From the NCBI GenBank assembly GCA_023014485.1, contig JAJOZX010012278.1:25001-89000 (forward strand): DNA of 64,000 nucleotides. The letters are read 5' to 3'. How positions within the stretch are numbered: position 1 is the stretch's first letter; each line of letters begins with the position of its first letter. A program made the translations under genes and the position numbers. Source of the DNA: Bathynomus jamesi. Lineage: Eukaryota > Arthropoda > Malacostraca > Isopoda > Cirolanidae. Shown here piece after piece: positions 45,928 to 57,792 of this stretch. The notes under the pieces were generated by a model. The model did not search any database. It was not told the origin of the DNA and worked only from the letters and a program-made list of their open reading frames with translations.

Positions 45928-46008
<81 letters not shown>
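45928..46008. repeat. (TA)n microsatellite
   Basis: Nearly uninterrupted TA between the E2 terminus and MAR-7. Confidence 0.95.
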
Positions 46009-46014
<6 letters not shown>

Positions 46015-46768
46015 GTCCCATAAGTCCGGCATCATAGGAGAAATTCATATTTTTCTATTTCTACAAACCATAATTATGCTCGGGATGCCAAATTTCCCGT
46101 CCACCATTCTGTTCAGTGACGAGGCTGTTTTTTATGGAAATGGTGAGGTAAATCGACAGAACACCCGCTACTGGTCTCAAATCAACCTTCACTGGTATAC
46201 CTCCTCAAAGGAACAAGGTGCATCTCGGATGATGGTATGGTGTGGCATTTGGAAGGATCGCATCATAAGCCCCCTCTTTTTCGATGAACATGTCACTGGA
46301 GGCACCTACCTACGTATGCTCAAGGAAGAAGCATTTCCCAGTGTCTTGAACGAAGGAAATTTCCCAACATGGCTCCAGCAAGACGGCGCTCCTGCACATT
46401 ACAGCACCCAAGTAAGGGAATACCTGTACCAACAATTCCCTGGTCATTGGATAGGACATCGAGGGCCTGTGGAATGGCCAGCTAGAATCCCGGATCTCAC
46501 GCCACTAGATTTTTATCTCTGGGGCCACTTGAAAGCGCTGGTATACGCAGAGAAAATTAGGTGTGTTGAACATTTGCGGCAGCGCATTATTGGGGCATGT
46601 AACACCATTACTCCTGACACCATTCACTGTGTGCTTGCTGACTGGGTATCATGTCTGAATTTGTGTATTGAAAACAATAGTGGACATATTGAGCACGTTC
46701 TGTAAATAAAAGCTTTTGTTTTGCCTTTTTTTATTATTTTTCCTATGATGCCGGACTTATGGGACACC

Positions 46769-46771
<3 letters not shown>
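46009..46771 (+). mobile_element. MAR-7: 763-bp DD41D mariner lacking the DNA-binding half
   Basis: Ends (TA)GGGTGTCCCATAAGTCC and its complement ending CACCCTG; the left CA has become TA. Both ends lie in (TA)n. The left terminal repeat is joined by a deletion to the catalytic domain. Confidence 0.9.
46013..46705 (+). CDS. MAR-7: open DDD catalytic domain without helix-turn-helix
   Basis: One uninterrupted frame of 230 codons runs from within the left terminal repeat (GTG at 46013; first ATG codon at 46076) to TAA 46703-46705. All three catalytic Asp are present: 'LFSDEAVFYGNG', 'LQQDGAPAHYS' and 'IPDLTPLDFYLWGHL', with 41 residues between the last two. The N-terminal DNA-binding half (about 110-120 residues) is deleted. 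It could at most yield a catalytic fragment unable to recognise its own ends. Openness may simply reflect a recent deletion. Confidence 0.75.

Positions 46772-46835
<64 letters not shown>
46772..46835. repeat. (TA)n microsatellite
   Basis: TA tract between MAR-7 and E3. Confidence 0.95.
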
Positions 46836-46837
46836 TA

Positions 46838-49767
46838 GGGTGTTCCACTTTTATCAAGTTGTGAATTTCACTACACTTTGCTCTTCCCCGTACACTTTAT
46901 GATCTGTAAAGCATATGTACCAAATTTGAAGCAAATTGAACACCATTTAGAGGTTGCACACTTATGTCACCTCTGATACCTTAGCCCTTTGTAATTAAAT
47001 CTCGAGAACGTCCCAACTTCCAACATATTGTAATGTTTTCTTTTCTTTGACAGGTGCAAAAAGTGTTGAAAATGAGAAGAAAGATGATCTGGCTGACTGG
47101 AAAGACTCCAGTCGAAGAGCTCTTAGGAGCAAGATTGCCATCCCGGGAGCAAGTCCTCCTCTGCTTTATGTACCATCACCTGGAGCTGAAGGAAACAATC
47201 CCCCTTGCCATCAAGTCTACGAGTATCAAGCTTCAAGAAGTTTGGAAGAAGGCGAATATCCCCGTGAAGACAGAGGAGAACATAAAAGCTGCTGTACTAA
47301 AGCTGTACAAAGAGTACCAAAACTTGAAGGAGAAGTCGAGAGAGACGGACAAAGCCATTATGAAGCGTCAGGTGTGGAAGGGAGACCTTGCTGACCTTTT
47401 CGACATCGCTTGTCAAGGTGTGATGAGCATGAGTTCAGTTCCGGAGGAGGACAAGGTTTTCTTTTCCTCCCAGAGGGAAGACAGAATGAGTTCTTCAATG
47501 GCTGGGGTGGATAGGAAACACACCATGGCTGTCAAACGGAAATAAGCAGCAGCTAAGAAACTTGAACTTCGAAAACGAAAGCATGCGGAAGATGCTGAAA
47601 AGATCTCCGAGAAAATGAAGCTAGATAACACACCCTCCAGCTCAACGGCGACAACAGATGATGATGAAGATTTTGCTGCTCCATTGGCCTCTAAGTCACC
47701 TCGTCGTTCCAAGAACACACTTGATCCAACACTCGTGGCTACTTGGGATAGAGCACTTCCTTCATTGCAACTGCTAAAAGTCTCGGACAAGATGCATCGC
47801 AGATTATTATTTCGCCATCAACTGTTCATCGAGCACGTGCCAAGTATCGAGAGAAAATGGCCAAACAACTTGAGGAGTCGATCTTCAAAGATCCACCTCT
47901 CTTAGTTCTGCACTGGGACAGCAAACTACTACCCCAAGCTGCTGGCGGAAGCTCTAGAAGCTTGGAAGACAGAGTAGCTGTTGTGGTAACAACAGGGAAG
48001 GAGTTCGAGCATCTTCTTGGAGTGCCTGTTGCCCAGGATGGTACTGGTGAACAAATGGCTCGAGCCGTCATCCAGGAGCTGCAACGATTTGGAATTCAGG
48101 ACCGCATCATTGGCCTCTCGTTTGACTCTACGGCGTCCAATACCGGACTTCTGCAAGGGGTATGTATGAGGATTGAACAATTCCTTGTTCGGTCGCTCTT
48201 GTGGTTGCCTTGCCGTCACCACATTCATGAGCTCATTTTGAAGGAGTTCTTTCATAAGTCCCTGGGGCCACAAGTGGTCCTGAAATCCTGTTGTTTCGAC
48301 GATTTCAGCAGCGTTGGGACTTTATTAACAAAAATTGTTTCAAAACCATGATCGATGAAGAGCCAGCCACTAGGTACTTGGAAGATGAACGAATCAGGAT
48401 GGCGAGTTATCTTCGTGGTCATTGAAAGTTCATGTCACCCAAGAGAAGATTATGAGGAACTCCTCAAGCTGTCGCTCCCTTTCCTTGGAGGCTGGGGTGG
48501 AGCTGAGTCCTCCTTCAGGACTCCAGGAGCCCATCAGCAAGCCAGATAGATGGCGAAAGTTATCTATGTGCTGAAAATGGTTTTGTTCCGGGAGCAACTG
48601 GAACTCACCGACCGAGAGGTGAAGGGATTGCACGACGTGGCCCTTTTTAAGCGTTTCATTTATGTCCGGTTCTGGCACAAGGCAGTGGTCAGTAGGTGGG
48701 CCCCGAAAAATGACCTAGACATGATTCAACTGTTGATTTCATATCCGAACAAGGACCTGGGCCAGGCTGCCTTGAGAGTTGCCAAAAGGCATCTATGGTA
48801 TCTCTCGGAGACTCTAGTCGGCTTGGCTTTCCTTGATGAACGGATATCGCCAAATGAGAAACAAAAGATGTTCCAGGCCTTGAACAAACCTGCGTCGAGG
48901 AAGGAACTCGAACGACTCGAGTGGAAAAACCTGACTTTTGAAGGCAAGGATCTGAGCAACTTCGTCACTCAAAGGACGTAGACATTCTTCGACAACTCCG
49001 GCGTCGGGGATGTCGACAACGTAGAGGAGTACACCGAAAATGACGGCTTGAGAGAGTCAGTCAACGCGCTGAAAGTCGTAAACGACACAGGGGCGAGGAA
49101 AATTGCATTAATCAAGCAATTCAATGAATCAGTCAAGAACGAGAAGCAAAAACAATTCTTGTTGCGGATTGTTGAACATCATCGAAAGGAGGTGCCGAAA
49201 AGAACCAAGGCGGGAACATCCTTATACCAATTCAAAAATTGATTAGGATTTTCTGATTTTAATACTAGTGTTTTTTATTTTCTATGCTTCCAAGCGAGAG
49301 TTCTTTTGTAACACTGAAGAAATTTTTTTTAATTAAATTGTATTGTATTGTGTAATGTGTAGTGATTTGAATTTCCCAATTATATTATTAGAGTTTTTCA
49401 TTTTCCGTGGTTACAAGGGAGAATTTTTTCGTAACACTGAAGAAAATTGTTTATTATAAAAGGTTCAAAGGTGTGCAACCCCTAAATATCACTTAATCAT
49501 TTTCAAAATTGGTGCACATCTTTCTTACATGAAGAGGAATAAAAGCACAAGCAAAGTGGAGAAAAATATTGAACTTTGATATTTTCCTCTGTACGAGTGA
49601 AACAACCGAGCCCACAGATACACACGCTTTCACCATACTTTACTATTAACATACATAACACTGTATTTCGCAGTTCAAGCAATTTCATTATGTACTAACT
49701 TTTTTTCCCCGTGGCCAGATAACGATAACGCTACCAGACAGATAGGCTTTGCTAAAGCGGAACACCC
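46838..49767 (+). mobile_element. E3: third E-family element, right end merges with satellite
   Basis: Left end TA|GGGTGTTCCACTTTTATC at 46838. About 46838-46985 reappears inverted and diverged at about 49440-49580 ('GTGTGCAACC-CTAAAT', 'GCAAAGTG-AG'). The expected right terminus is replaced there; a GCGGAACACCC|TA terminus follows only at 49767, inside sequence homologous to the satellite monomer (which starts about 49612). The element end and the satellite edge therefore overlap. Confidence 0.65.
47054..49242 (+). pseudogene. E3 transposase, divergent and frameshifted
   Basis: Preceded by a good acceptor-like tract (TTTCTTTGACAG). The first part (47054-47545) has 'KLQEVWKKANIPVKTEENI' and 'DLADLFDIACQG', matching the helical and LFDI modules of E1, with most Cys lost. 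A Lys-rich and acidic linker follows. The core frame from 47857 has 'PLLVLHWDSKLLPQ' (first Asp), 'IIGLSFDSTASNTGLLQG' (second Asp) and 'LLWLPCRHHIHELILKEFF' (C-x-x-H). After a frame change near 48290 and again before 48550 comes 'AKVIYVLKMVLFREQ' (equivalent of 'ARWLTLAIRLL'). The 'HxQxVER' end of E1/E2 is not seen. Confidence 0.7.
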
Positions 49768-50902
49768 TATACTATATAATCAACAAAAACTACGGAGCAC
49801 CTTGAGAATTTCATTATGAACTGCAAAATCACCCAGAACTCACCACGAGGAAGTGGCTGCACTGTGAATTCCATTAAGCGCCCATCCCAACAGCTCTTCC
49901 ATATGAGCAACTAACAAATGCTACCTATATTTTTACCTACCTAAAGTGTTCCGCAAGCAGAGTATATGCATTTAATACTTCAACATACAGTCTCATTGCG
50001 ATGACGCAATCTGGCGACTCCAATAAATTACCTACGTCAAATTTCAAGTTTTTAAAAGAAAAACCGACGTTAGACTCGCATTTTTCGCCTGACCTAACAG
50101 CAATTATGCTACCACCAAAATATTATCTTTCCTACAACGCTCAAAAACTAATCTGCAAAAATCTCCACTTTAATATACCTTCCAATAGTGGCACCAGCTA
50201 CAATACTAACACTTATACACCTTAACCGACGATCACTAGCTATAAAACATTTTCACTATATAAACAGTGAACTTTGTACTTTTCAAACTATTTATGTAGC
50301 GATAACGCAAACAGATACAAACGCTTTCACGATAGTTTAATCTTAACCTGTGTTTCGCAGGTCTAACAATATAATTCGTGGAGAAATTTTCTTTAGGAAT
50401 TAACTTTTTTCAAGGCGTCCAGGTAACGATAACGCTACCAGACGGAAACCTCTTGCTAAAGCGGAACACCCTGTACGAAATAAGCCGAAAAACAAACTAC
50501 GCACCACCTTCATGATTTCAGTATGAACTGCAAAATCACCCACAACTCACAAGGAGGAGGTGGCTGTACTCTGCGTTCCATTGCGCGCCCATCCCAACAG
50601 CCCTTACGTATGGGCCACTAACTAATACTAGCTTCATATTTTTAACTACCTAAAGTGTTCCGCAACCAAAATATATGCAGTTAATGCTTCAAACTGTGCA
50701 GCCTCATTGCCATGACGCAAACTGGCAAATACATTCTGCGACTCTAATAAATTACCTACTTTAAATTTCTAGTTTTTAACAGAAAAACCGACGTTAGACT
50801 CGCATTTTTCGTGTGCCGCAGTAGCAATTATGCTGCCACAAAACATATTTCCTTTCCTACAACACTCGCAAATTAATCTACAAAAATCTTCAATTTAATC
50901 TA
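49612..50902. repeat. Diverged array edge (A'-C' monomers)
   Basis: The first A-type monomer differs visibly from interior copies (for example TTCCATTAAGCGCCC against TTCCATTACGCGCCC). It is followed directly by a C-like monomer that has some B-type bases ('CTGTGTTTCGCAGGTC'), with no B monomer between. Loss of homogenisation at array edges is usual. Confidence 0.75.
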
Positions 50903-52141
50903 CAGGGGTTGGACAAAAAAATATGAACACCTTGATAAATGGAGGTTTTTATCTTAATATGGAGTTGGTCCTCCTTTAGCGGCAATAACAGCTGCAATGC
51001 GTCGGGGAATTGATTCATACAGCTTTTGGACAGTGGCTAGAGGAATCCTCAGCAGTTCTTCGAGCAAACCCTGCTCCAGTTCCTCCAAAGACGCCGGCGG
51101 TGGGAATTGGCTTCTGACCTGCTGCTCCAACTGACACCACAGATGCTCGATAATGTTAAGATCCGGGGATTGTGGAGGCCAATCCAAGCGTTCTACTTCA
51201 CTAACATGCTCTTCAAACCAGTTTTTAACGGCCCCAGCGGTGTGGATTGGTGCATTATCATCTTGGAAGACGGCGCCGCCATTGGGAAACAGGGTTTGGA
51301 CCATGGGATGGACCTGGTCAGCCAATATTGACAGATAGACCTGGGCGTTAACCCTACCATGCAGTACTACAGCTGGGCCAAGAGTATTCCACGATATTGC
51401 TGCCCAAACCATCACAGATCCGCCTCCATGCTTAACGGTTGGGGTTAGGCAGTCGGGGTCATAAGCATCTTTAGGCTGTCTCCAGACGTAAACTCGAACG
51501 GAACATGGAAATAGCGTAAAGGAGGATTCGTCGAAGTAGACAACATTCTTCCACCGGTCCACTGACCAATTCTTATGGTCATTACACCATTTTCTGCGAC
51601 GCTCAATGTTTATGTGCGAAAGGAAGGGTTTGGCAATTGCAGCCCTCCCATTGTATCCAGCTCCATGGAGCTCGCGACGTACAGTTCTGGTCGATACCGG
51701 GCTTGCAAGATGCTGGTTAAGCTCTGCAGTCACTTTTGGAGCTTTAGCACCAGGCGGTCTCGATCACACAGCTTCTTCTTGCGTCCACTATTGCATTTGT
51801 CGGTGCTTGTCTTTCCATGGTTTTGGTATGCAGACATGACCATAGAGACAGTTCCTCTGGATACATTGAACATCTGAGGGGTTTTCATCACCGATACACC
51901 AGCCATCCGCGCTCCGACAATTTGCACTCTTTGGAAGTCTGACAGGTCTTTCATAACTGCTAATTCATAATTCACTCAGATCTGTAAAAACAACGTGAGG
52001 GTTAATAACATAACGTATACACTCTCTGTTACGCATTTAAATAGGTTGGCCAGTCATTTGACCGTTTACTTTGTGTCTGAGCAGTCCGTAAAGATAACCG
52101 GTGAAATCGGCAGGTGTTCATATTATTTTGTCTAACCCCTG
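50903..52141 (-). mobile_element. Tc1-like element inserted in the satellite
   Basis: A 1239-bp element with TA at 50901-50902 and 52142-52143. Ends are CAGGGGTTGGACAAAAAAAT and (complement) CAGGGGTTAGACAAAATAAT, followed by ATGAACACC on both sides. Joining the flanks gives TTTAATC-TA-CGTTCCAAC, exactly the sequence of uninterrupted monomers at 53545-53558 and elsewhere. The insertion is therefore later than this monomer. Confidence 0.97.
50954..51975 (-). pseudogene. Tc1-like transposase (DD34E), small internal deletion
   Basis: The N-terminal frame (from 51975, or ATG 51954) has the paired-like DNA-binding domain ('KDLSDFQRVQIVGARMAG', 'MFNVSRGTVSMVMSAYQNHG'). Near 51730 it breaks off at 'RDRLVLK'. 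The second frame continues with 'VTAELNQHLASPVSTRTVRR', so about a dozen residues between the two halves are deleted with a frame change. The catalytic domain is intact: 'NVVYFDESSFTLFP', 'VFQDDNAPIHTAG' and 'SPDLNIIEHLWCQL' (Asp, Asp, Glu). It ends at 'AAKGGPTPY' (50954). Apart from that lesion it looks recent. Confidence 0.93.
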
Positions 52142-53552
52142 TACGTTCCAACAGTGGTACGAGCCACCATACTAACACTTGAAAAAACTCACTATACAAA
52201 ATTTTCACCATATAACCACACTGAACTTTCTACTTCTCAAACTATCTATGTAGCGATAACGCCCACAGATACAAACGCTTTCACCATACTTTAATATGAA
52301 CGTACCTAACACTGTATTTCGCAGATCGAGCAATTTCATTATGTACTAACTTTTTCTCCGTGTCCAGATAACGATAACGCTACCAGACGGATAGGCTTTG
52401 CTAATGCGGAACACCCTACACTAAATAAACCTCATAACAACCTACGCAGCACCTTGAAGATTTCAGTATGAACTGCAAAATCACCCAGAACTCACCACGA
52501 GGAGGTGGCTGCACTGTGAGTTCCATTACGCGCCCATCCCAACAGCCCTTCCGTATGAGCCACTAACTAATGCTACCCTCATATTTTTAACTACCTAAAG
52601 TGTTCCGCAAGCAGTGTATGCATTTAATGCTTCAACATACGCAGTCTAATTGCGATGACGCAATCTGGCGGCTCCAATAAATTACCTACGTCAAATTTCA
52701 AGTTTTTAAAAGAAAAACCGGCGTTTCAGTCGCATTATTCGTCTGCCTTAGCAGCAATTATGCTACCACCAAAATATTATCTTTCCTAGAACGCTCAAAA
52801 ACTAATCTGCAAAAATCTACACTTTATATACCTTCCAATAGTGGCACCAGCTACAATACTAACACATACACCTTAACCGACGATCACTAACTATAAAACT
52901 TTTCACTATATAAACAGTGAACTTTGTACTTTTCAAACTATCTATGTAGCGATAACGCCCACAGATACAACGCTTTCACCATATTTTAATCTTAACCTGT
53001 GTTTCACAGATCTAACAATATAATTCGTGTAGGAGAAATTTTCTTTAGGAATTAACTTTTTTCCCGAGTCCAGGTAACGATAACGCTACCAGACGGAAAC
53101 CTCTTGCTAAAGCGGAACACCCTGTACTAAATAAACCCAATAACAAACTACGCACCACCTTCATGATTTCAGTATGAACTGCAAAATCACCAACAACTCA
53201 CAAGGAGGAGGTGGCTGTACTCTGCGTTCCATTGCGCGCCCAACCCAACAGCCCTTACGTATGGGCCACTAACTAATACTAGCTTCATATTTTTAACTAC
53301 CTAAAGTGTTCCGCAACCAAAATATATGCAGTTAATGCTTCAAACTGTGCACCCTCATTGCCATGACGCAAACTGGCAAATACATTCTGCGACTCCAATA
53401 AATTACCTACTTTAAATTTCTAGTTTTTAACAGAAAAACCGACGTTAGACTCGCATTTTTCGTGTGCCGCAGTAGCAATTATGCTGCCACAAAACATATT
53501 TCCTTTCCTACAACGCTCACAAATTAATCTACAAAAATCTTCAATTTAATCT
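52142..53552. repeat. Two-monomer unit with an A/B hybrid monomer
   Basis: The monomer marked by 52371 starts as type A ('CCCTTCCGTATGAGCCACTA', 'GCAAGCAGTGTATGC') and ends as type B ('CCGGCGTTTCAGTCGCATTA', 'CGTCTGCCTTAGCAGC'). The switch lies between about 52635 and 52715. A type C monomer follows. Unit length is 1411 bp, one monomer short of the trimer. Confidence 0.9.
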
Positions 53553-55674
53553 ACGTTCCAACAGTGGTACGAGCCACCATACTAACACTTGAAAAAACTC
53601 ACTATACAAAATTTTCACCATATAACCACACTGAACTTTCTACTTCTCAAACTATCTATGTAGCGATAACGCCCACAGATACAAACGCTTTCACCATACT
53701 TTAATATGAACGTACCTAACACTGTATTTCGCAGATCGAGCAATTTCATTATGTACTAACTTTTTCTCCGTGTCCAGATAACGATAACGCTACCAGACGG
53801 ATAGGCTTTGCTAATGCGGAACACCCTATACTAAATAAACCTCATAACAACCTACGCAGCACCTTGAAGATTTCAGTATGAACTGCAAAATCACCCAGAA
53901 CTCACCACGAGGAGGTGGCTGCACTGTGAGTTCCATTACGCGCCCATCCCAACAGCCCTTCCGTATGAGCCACTAACTAATGCTACCCTCATATTTTAAC
54001 TACCTAAAGTGTTCCGCAAGCAGTGTATGCATTTAATGCTTCAACATACGCAGTCTAATTGCGATGACGCAATCTGGCGACTCCAATAAATTACCTACGT
54101 CAAATTTCAAGTTTTTAAAAGAAAAACCGACGTTCTAGTCGCATTTTTCGCCTGACCTAACAGCAATTATGCTACCACCAAAATATTATCTTTCCTACAA
54201 CGCTCAAAAACTAACCTGCAAAAATCTCCACTTTAATGTACCTTCCAATAGTGGCACCAGCTACAATACTAACACTTATACACCTTAACCGACGATTCCT
54301 AACTATAAAACTTTTCACTATATAAACAGTGAACTTTGTACTTCTCAAACTATCTATGTAGAGATAACGCCCACAGATACGAACGCTTTCACCATAGTTT
54401 AATCTTAACCCGTGTTTCGCAGGTCTAACAATATAATTCGTGTAGGAGAAATTTTCATTAGGAATTAACTTTTTTCCCTGAGTCCAGGTAACGAAAACGC
54501 TACCAAACGTACACCTTTTGCTAAAGTGGAACACCCTATACTAAATAAACCCAATAACAAACGACGCACCACCTTCATGATTTCAGTATGAACTGCAAAT
54601 CACCCACAACTCACCACGAGGAGGTGGCTGTACTCTGAGTTCTATTACGCGCCCATCCCAACAGCCCTTACGAATGGGCCACTATCTAATGATAGCTTCA
54701 TATTTTTAACTAACTAAAGTGTTCCGCAACAAAAATATATGCATTTAATGCTTCAACATACGCAGTCTAATTGCGATGACGCAATCTGGCGACTCCAATA
54801 AATTACCTACGTCAAATTTCAAGTTTTTAAAAGAAAAACCGGCGTTTCAGTCGCATTATTCGTCTGCCTTAGCAGCAATTATGCTACCACCAAAATATTA
54901 TCTTTCCTAGAACGCTCAAAACTAATCTGCAAAAATCTACACTTTAATATACCTTCCAATAGTGGCACCAGCTACAATACTAACACATATACACCTTAAC
55001 CGACGATCACTAACTATAAAACATTTTCACTATATAACAGTGAACTTTGTACTTTTCAAACTATCTATGTAGCGATAACGCCCACAGATACAAACGCTTT
55101 CACCATATTTTAATCTTAACCTGTGTTTCACAGATCTAACAATATAATTCGTGTAGGAGAAATTTTCTTTAGGAATTAACTTTTTCCCGGCGTCCAGGTA
55201 ACGATAACGCTACCAGACGGAAACCTCTTGCTAAAGCGGAACACCCTGTACTAAATAAACCCAATAACAAACTACGCACCACCTTCATGATTTCAGTATG
55301 AACTGCAAATCACCAACAACTCACAAGGAGGAGGTGGCTGTACTCTGCGTTCCATTGCGCGCCTAACCCAACAGCCCTTACGTATGGGCCACTAACTAAT
55401 ACTAGCTTCATATTTTTAACTACCTAAAGTGTTCCGCAACCAAAATATATGCAGTTAATGCTTCAAACTGTGCACCCTCATTGCCATGACGCAAACTGGC
55501 AAATACATTCTGCGACTCCAATAAATTACCTACTTTAAATTTCTAGTTTTTAACAGAAAACCGACGTTAGACTCGCATTTTTCGTGTGCCGCAGTAGCAA
55601 TTATGCTGCCACAAAACATATTTCCTTTCCTACAACGCTCACAAATTAATCTACAAAAATCTTCAATTTAATCT
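53553..55674. repeat. Satellite trimer unit 1 (A-B-C, 2122 bp)
   Basis: Complete higher-order unit with marker sites near 53.78 (A), 54.49 (B) and 55.20 kb (C). Confidence 0.95.
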
Positions 55675-57792
55675 ACGTTCCAACAGTGGTACGAGCCACC
55701 ATACTAACACTTGAAAAAACTCACTATACAAAATTTTCACCATATAACCACACTGAACTTTCTACTTCTCAAACTATCTATGTAGCGATAACGCCCACAG
55801 ATACAAACGCTTTCACCATACTTTAATATGAACGTACCTAACACTGTATTTCGCAGATCGAGCAATTTCATTATGTACTAACTTTTTCTCCGTGTCCAGA
55901 TAACGATAACGCTACCAGACGGATAGGCTTTGCTAATGCGGAACACCCTATACTAAATAAACCTCATAACAACCTACGCAGCACCTTGAAGATTTCAGTA
56001 TGAACTGCAAAATCACCCAGAACTCACCACGAGGAGGTGGCTGCACTGTGAGTTCCATTACGCGCCCATCCAACAGCCCTTCCGTATGAGCCACTAACTA
56101 ATGCTACCCTCATATTTTTAACTACCTAAAGTGTTCCGCAAGCAGTGTATGCATTTAATGCTTCAACATACGCAGTCTAATTGCGATGACGCAATCTGGC
56201 GACTCCAATAAATTACCTACGTCAAATTTCAAGTTTTTAAAAGAAAAACCGACGGTCTAGTCGCATTTTTCGCCTGACCTAACAGCAATTATGCTACCAC
56301 CAAAATATTATCTTTCCTACAACGCTCAAAACTAACCTGCAAAAATCTCCACTTTAATGTACCTTCCAATAGTGGCACCAGCTACAATACTAACACTTAT
56401 ACACCTTAACCGACGATTCCTAACTATAAAACTTTTCACTATATAAACAGTGAACTTTGTACTTCTCAAACTATCTATGTAGAGATAACGCCCACAGATA
56501 CGAACGCTTTCACCATAGTTTAATCTTAACCCGTGTTTCGCAGGTCTAACAATATAATTCGTGTAGGAGAAATTTTCATTAGGAATTAACTTTTTTCCCT
56601 GAGTCCAGGTAACGACAACGCTACCAAACGTACACCTTTTGCTAAAGTGGAACACCCTATACTAAATAACCCAATAACAAACGACGCACCACCTTCATGA
56701 TTTCAGTATGAACTGCAAAATCACCCACAACTCACCACGAGGAGGTGGCTGTACTCTGAGTTCTATTACGCGCCCATCCCAACAGCCCTTACGAATGGGC
56801 CCTATCTAATGATAGCTTCATATTTTTAACTAACTAAAGTGTTCCGCAACAAAAATATATGCATTTAATGCTTCAACATACGCAGTCTAATTGCGATGAC
56901 GCAATCTGGCGACTCCATAAATTACCTACGTCAAATTTCAAGTTTTTAAAAGAAAAACCGGCGTTTCAGTCGCATTATTCGTCTGCCTTAGCAGCAATTA
57001 TGCTACCACCAAAATATTATCTTTCCTAGAACGCTCAAAAACTAATCTGCAAAAATCTACACTTTAATATACCTTCCAATAGTGGCACCAGCTACAATAC
57101 TAACACATCTACACCTTAACCGACGATCACTACTATAAAACATTTTCACTATATAAACAGTGAACTTTGTACTTTTCAAACTATCTATGTAGCGATAACG
57201 CCCACAGATACAAACGCTTTCACCATATTTTAATCTTAACCTGTGTTTCACAGATCTAACAATATAATTCGTGTAGGAGAAATTTTCTTTAGGAATTAAC
57301 TTTTTTCCCGCGTCCAGGTAACGATAACGCTACCAGACGGAAACCTCTTGCTAAAGCGGAACACCCTGTACTAAATAAACACAATAACAAACTACGCACC
57401 ACCTTCATGATTTCAGTATGAACTGCAAAATCACCAACAACTCACAAGGAGGAGGTGGCTGTACTCTGCGTTCCATTGCGCGCCCAACCCAACAGCCCTT
57501 ACGTATGGGCCACTAACTAATACTAGCTTCATATTTTTAACTACCTAAAGTGTTCCGCAACCAAATATATGCAGTTAATGCTTCAAACTGTGCACCCTCA
57601 TTGCCATGACGCAAACTGGCAAATACATCTGCGACTCCAATAAATTACCTACTTTAAATTTCTAGTTTTTAACAGAAAACCGACGTTAGACTCGCATTTT
57701 TCGTGTGCCGCAGTAGCAATTATGCTGCCACAAACATATTTCCTTTCCTACAACGCTCACAAATTAATCTACAAAAATCTTCAATTTAATCT
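55675..57792. repeat. Satellite trimer unit 2 (A-B-C, 2118 bp)
   Basis: Nearly identical to unit 1, with single-base losses, for example CCCATCCAACAGC where other copies have CCCATCCCAACAGC. Confidence 0.95.

Noticed and set aside
38290..49767. Calling E1-E3 hAT elements because of the C(2)H motif
   Set aside because: Flanks show TA rather than 8-bp duplications and the hAT C-terminal S-x-E-R-x-F-S block is absent.
54211..56655. Two nearly identical 107-codon minus-strand frames 2121 bp apart
   Set aside because: They are the same satellite segment in successive trimers; other copies are broken by gaps and no domain is visible.
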